From the IMG/VR virus record IMGVR_UViG_3300025132_000347, positions 1 to 22,210 of that record: 22,210 bases of DNA; one strand, 5' to 3'. Under the pieces are notes generated by a model. That model was not told the DNA's origin, ran no database searches, and saw nothing but the letters and a program-made list of their open reading frames with translations. Below, in pieces: positions 19,312-22,210 of this stretch. The translations under genes were made by a program, and so were the position numbers. The stretch is from a virus. Each line of letters begins with the position of its first letter. The first letter of the stretch is position 1.

Positions 19312-21623
19312 TGGCAGGTTACACTAGGCAATCATCTTTTACTGACGGCGACGTTATCACCGCAGCTCATAGTAATGATGAATTTAATCAAGTATTAGCC
19401 GCTTTTGTAAACACCACTGGACACAAACATGATGGCACAGCTGCTGAAGGGCCAGTCATTGGATTGATTGGAGACCCTGGGGTAGCCACCCCGCTTAACA
19501 AAGTCGTTGTTGACAATACAAACAATCGTGTTGGAGTATTTGTAGATGCTGGAGGCGCTGGTTCTACAGTCGAACAGGTGCGCTTTCAAGATGGTGCTAT
19601 CCTACCTGTAACAAATAACGATGTAGACCTCGGGTCTAGCAGTGTAAAATTTAAAGAATTACATTTGGCTGGTGCCGCTAATATTGCCGGCACTATGACA
19701 TTATCCGGTAACGTAATTGTATCCGGTACTCTCGGTGCTGACCTAATACCTGATGGGGATAACACACGTGACATTGGTAGTTCATCTGCTGAATGGAAAG
19801 ACCTGTACATTGATGGCGTTGCATACGTAGATGCAATTAACTTTAACGGTACAGCCATATCTGCTACAGCCGCAGAACTTAACATTATGGATGGCGTTAC
19901 CGCATCAACTTCTGAACTAAACATTATGGATGGCGTAACAGCCACCACTTCAGAACTGAATATCATGGACGGGGTTACAGCAACAACTGCTGAAATAAAT
20001 CTCATGGATGGTGGCACCTCTGCTGGCACAACAGCAGTTGCAGGTGGAGATGGTATCGTAACTAATGATGACGGCACAATGCGTCAGACAACAGTAGATA
20101 CTTTTGATACCTACCTTTCTCAAACCACTAAAACCCTCACAAACAAAACCCTTACAACTCCCGTAATCGCAGAGATTGATTCTGGCGCAGACATCACCCT
20201 AGATGCAACCGCTGATATTATTCTTGATGCAGGCGGTGCAAACATTATTTTCAAAGATGATGGCACATCAATCCTTGATATTGCCAACAACTCATCTGAT
20301 GTAGAGCTTACTGTAAGCACTGCAGACAAGAACTTTGCTATCAAAGGCACAGACGGTTCGTCTGCTATTACTGCTCTTGACATTGACATGGCTCTTGCAG
20401 GTAAGGCCACGTTTAGCGGTGACGTTGTTGTAACCGGTGACTTGACCGTTACAGGGGATGACATCACTATGGCCACAAATACTGCAGGTCATATGCTTGT
20501 GGGTGATGGCACTAACTACAATCCAGTGGCTATCTCTGGTGATGTAACAATGGCAAGCAGTGGTGCAGTGACTATTGCGAGCGGTGCTGTTGAAGGCTCC
20601 ATGCTTAATGCTAACGTCATTACAGGACAGACACAAGAAACTAGCGTAGACACGAGCAATGACTTAGTGTTACTTTACGATAATTCAGCAACGGCTCTTA
20701 GAAAAGTACCTGTAACAAACTTAATCTCAGCAGCAGGTGGTTTGTCAGATGTTGTATCGGACACTTCTCCCCAGCTTGGCGGTGACTTGGACGTTAATGG
20801 CAACGATATTGTATCCGTATCTAATGGCGATATTAACCTTCTACCTAATGGTAGTGGTAAGGTTATTATAGATGGTAACGGCAGTTCTGGTGGTGTATCT
20901 ATTACTGACGGACTTATTGACATTAGGACAGGCACAGGTGATGTAACAAAGGTAAAATTCTATTGCGAATCATCTAATGCACACGCACAGACACTACAAG
21001 CACAGCCACACTCTGCAGGTAGTAGCGCAGTATTGACCCTGCCTGTAGCAACAGGCACACTTATCGGTACAGGCGATAGCGGCACAGTGTCTAATGGTAT
21101 GTTGGCTGGTAGTATTGCTGACAGCAAACTCAGCACCATTTCTACAGCAGGTAAAGTTGACATTGGCGCACTTGAGATTGACGGGGGCACAGACATTGGT
21201 GCAGACCTCGTAGATGCCGACCTGCTCATTGTTGACGATGGCGCAAACGGCACAGAGCGTAAGTCAGAGTTTACGCGTGTCAAAAAGTACATCTACTCTG
21301 CAATGTCAGGCGATGCAACTGCTAGTGATGCAGGAGCATTGACCATAGCAAGTGGCGCAGTAGAAAATGCAATGTTAGCAGGTTCTATTGCTGACAGTAA
21401 ATTAAATACAATATCAACTGCAGATAAAGTATCAATAGATGCTCTTGATATTGATGGTGGCACGGATATCGGTGCGGCCCTAACTTCATCTGATTTAATT
21501 GTTGTAGACGATGGTGCAGGCGGAACCAACAGAAAAGCTGCGCTATCCCGGCTTACAACATTTATGAATGCACAAGGTTTTTCTAGTGAAGACCCGACTG
21601 CATTAGCCATAGCTCTTGGCTGA
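19311..21623 (+). CDS. Tail fibre built of repeats
   Basis: The product is 770 aa. The N-terminus (1-40) has QSSFTDGDVITAAHSNDEFN then GHKHDGTA, an attachment-type start shared by many marine phage fibres. From about 100 it becomes a repetitive shaft: D-L/I-GSSS-...-K-D/E-L (two copies), four tandem 13-aa ELNIMDGVTAT units (188-239), then beta-helical low-complexity Gly/Asp/Thr repeats. The last 174 residues are two copies of a 91-aa module beginning MLAGSIADSKL (597 and 688). It ends without a recognisable receptor-binding tip or chaperone domain, so the tip probably lies in a later gene. GGAG at 19297-19300 precedes the ATG, which overlaps the previous stop. Confidence 0.88.
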   Translation: MAGYTRQSSFTDGDVITAAHSNDEFNQVLAAFVNTTGHKHDGTAAEGPVIGLIGDPGVATPLNKVVVDNTNNRVGVFVDAGGAGSTVEQVRFQDGAILPVTNNDVDLGSSSVKFKELHLAGAANIAGTMTLSGNVIVSGTLGADLIPDGDNTRDIGSSSAEWKDLYIDGVAYVDAINFNGTAISATAAELNIMDGVTASTSELNIMDGVTATTSELNIMDGVTATTAEINLMDGGTSAGTTAVAGGDGIVTNDDGTMRQTTVDTFDTYLSQTTKTLTNKTLTTPVIAEIDSGADITLDATADIILDAGGANIIFKDDGTSILDIANNSSDVELTVSTADKNFAIKGTDGSSAITALDIDMALAGKATFSGDVVVTGDLTVTGDDITMATNTAGHMLVGDGTNYNPVAISGDVTMASSGAVTIASGAVEGSMLNANVITGQTQETSVDTSNDLVLLYDNSATALRKVPVTNLISAAGGLSDVVSDTSPQLGGDLDVNGNDIVSVSNGDINLLPNGSGKVIIDGNGSSGGVSITDGLIDIRTGTGDVTKVKFYCESSNAHAQTLQAQPHSAGSSAVLTLPVATGTLIGTGDSGTVSNGMLAGSIADSKLSTISTAGKVDIGALEIDGGTDIGADLVDADLLIVDDGANGTERKSEFTRVKKYIYSAMSGDATASDAGALTIASGAVENAMLAGSIADSKLNTISTADKVSIDALDIDGGTDIGAALTSSDLIVVDDGAGGTNRKAALSRLTTFMNAQGFSSEDPTALAIALG
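19872..20027 (+). repeat. Four tandem 39-bp coding repeats
   Basis: Units begin at 19872, 19911, 19950 and 19989 and encode AELNIMDGVTAST, SELNIMDGVTATT (twice) and AEINLMDGGTSAG. Each 13-aa unit repeats the ELNIMDG element common in phage fibre shafts. Wobble bases differ between units, so the array is not very recent. Unit number could vary between related phages. Confidence 0.9.
21099..21623 (+). repeat. Two 273-bp fibre modules with divergent codons
   Basis: Copy one (21099-21371) and copy two (21372-21623, ending with the gene) both start at MLAGSIADSKL and share ...ST...KV.I.AL.IDGGTDIGA.L...DL.VVDDGA.GT.RK, with near-identical order. The DNA differs at many third positions: copy one uses ctc, gac, cgt-type codons, while copy two uses tta, ata, aga-type codons. 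A diverged partial copy of the start lies at 20601. Confidence 0.8.
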
Positions 21624-21628
21624 GCTAT
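21605..21628 (+). other. Overlapping alternative hairpins around fibre stop
   Basis: ATAGCTC (21609-21615) pairs perfectly with GAGCTAT (21622-21628) over a 6-base loop. AGCCA (21605-21609) can instead pair with TGGCT (21617-21621). The two stems exclude each other, and the stop codon lies at 21621-21623. No T tract follows. This may be an RNA 3'-end or translation-coupling element before the next ribosome site at 21641. Confidence 0.5.
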
Positions 21629-21651
21629 ACACTCTATAAAAGGAGAAAATC

Positions 21652-22101
21652 ATGGCAGACGATGCCTCAGTAACCGTACAGGCAACGGTATTGCCTGATG
21701 AAATCGCCAAGACTATTTCTGGCAGCATAACAATTTCACCCGCAGACGCTAACGATAAATGGTATTATAAACTTACCAGCGTATCAAACTCTAGCACAGA
21801 CTTGATTGCTGGTTATTATACAGACTATACTGCTGTAGATGATGACACCGCACCAACGGCTGTTCATACTGCGGATAAAGTAAACTTTCTGTTTATTAAA
21901 AACACAGACTCAAGCAACGATGTCTATATTGTTCTTGATGCAGGAACTGCGTCAACAAGTGCTACAGACGCAATTAAGATTGCGGCAGGTCACTCTTGGT
22001 TTGGCAACCTTCCTAATACAACTGTTGCAGACGTCCATGCAATATCTTCTACAAGCACAGTAACTTGCATTGTAGCAGCATTGTTAGATGATGTAGCATA
22101 A
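21652..22101 (+). CDS. Beta-rich probable virion protein
   Basis: The product is 149 aa, rich in Thr, Ser, Asp, Ala and Val, with clear beta alternation: VTVQATVLPDEIAKTISGSI, NDKWYYKLTSVS, DKVNFLFIKNTDSSNDVYIV and TVTCIVAALLDDVA. It has no signal peptide. AGGAG at 21641-21645 gives a strong site six bases before the ATG. It lies between the tail fibre and another beta-rich gene, so a tail or decoration component is likely. The motif 'F.FIKNTD.....VY..LD.G' resembles fragments of phage virion proteins in general. I do not recognise a precise family. Confidence 0.75.
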   Translation: MADDASVTVQATVLPDEIAKTISGSITISPADANDKWYYKLTSVSNSSTDLIAGYYTDYTAVDDDTAPTAVHTADKVNFLFIKNTDSSNDVYIVLDAGTASTSATDAIKIAAGHSWFGNLPNTTVADVHAISSTSTVTCIVAALLDDVA

Positions 22102-22111
22102 GGAGTAGGTT

Positions 22112-22210
22112 ATGGCTAATACCTTTAAAGTAAAAACTTTTGATGGTTCAAGCACAGCAGCAAACGGTCTAATGAATATTTATACCGTGCCATCATCTAC
22201 AACTACTGTG
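22112..22210 (+). CDS. Partial beta-rich virion protein, cut by window end
   Basis: Only the first 33 residues are present: MANTFKVKTFDGSSTAANGL then MNIYTVPSSTTTV, running off the right edge. AGGAG at 22101-22105 is six bases before the ATG, which follows the previous stop by ten bases. The IYTVP segment matches the start of the 117-aa protein at 4533 (TVYTVPANHAAIV), with a similar distance from the N-terminus. It is probably a paralogue acting in the virion. Confidence 0.75.
   Translation, partial: MANTFKVKTFDGSSTAANGLMNIYTVPSSTTTV

Noticed and set aside
19586-21610. Long minus-strand frames opposite the tail fibre (up to 163 codons)
   Set aside because: They are shadows of the repetitive Gly/Asp/Thr/Ala codons on the plus strand; the translations are repeats of Ser/Pro/Val without structure, and none has a ribosome site.
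1-22210. CRISPR array, insertion sequence, integrase or att site
   Set aside because: I saw no regularly spaced repeats with spacers, transposase, terminal inverted repeats, recombinase catalytic domain or tRNA fragment. The HTH protein at 6862 lacks a recombinase catalytic domain.

Overview
The window is one side of a tailed-phage genome, almost certainly a marine podovirus (short-tailed, Caudoviricetes) with a P22-type virion module. The evidence is a full packaging, head and neck gene order on the plus strand, stop/start overlaps between nearly all genes, and many tiny Lys/Arg-rich or secreted-type proteins of kinds I know mainly from uncultured marine phages. The host cannot be read from the sequence. 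A GTA-type holin and the AT-leaning composition fit an alphaproteobacterial host of the SAR116/SAR11 sort, but that is inference. No integrase, repressor, tRNA or replication gene is visible, so replication genes presumably lie outside the window.

Layout. 1-748 has no convincing gene. It holds a GC-richer block, an operator-like dyad, an AT-rich block with an uncertain minus-strand frame, and at its end a good extended -10 promoter. That promoter drives one small gene (749-955), closed by an intrinsic terminator (1031-1070). From 1083 onward every gene points right. 1083-3089 is the lysis region: two small secreted-type Cys proteins, a basic protein, a 3-TM holin, a 2-TM membrane protein, a third Cys protein and a T4-type lysozyme. 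3090-6505 is a run of small accessory genes: an EF-hand protein, several very basic proteins, a 200-aa protein with a CPYA motif, a Met/Lys repeat peptide, a small beta-rich protein, two membrane/secreted proteins, a coiled-coil membrane protein, a DUF5872-like protein and an HNH-like protein. 6498-8758 holds terminase small subunit, an HTH-like protein and terminase large subunit. 8762-14185 holds portal, a small helical protein and a 1038-aa multidomain protein. 14279-17028 holds scaffold, major capsid and a decoration-like protein. 17083-22210 holds the tail adaptor, a P22 gp10-like stabilisation protein, a repeat-built tail fibre and two further probable virion proteins, the last cut by the window edge.

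Working together: TerS/TerL package DNA through the portal into a shell built by scaffold and capsid protein. The adaptor and gp10-like protein close the head, and the fibre contacts the host. Holin, lysozyme and probably the small membrane/secreted proteins release progeny. Regulation is partly visible: three extended -10 promoter candidates (before 749, before the scaffold gene, before the capsid gene), two of them followed by a hairpin near the predicted transcript 5' end, and a terminator-like hairpin between the capsid group and the tail group.

The least explained items are a set of four small secreted Cys-pair proteins, the cluster of six very basic proteins beside the packaging genes, the 1038-aa protein with an RH...NN..GR domain at one end and a CFI-box-like domain at the other, and the tail fibre whose two 273-bp repeats share protein sequence but not codons.
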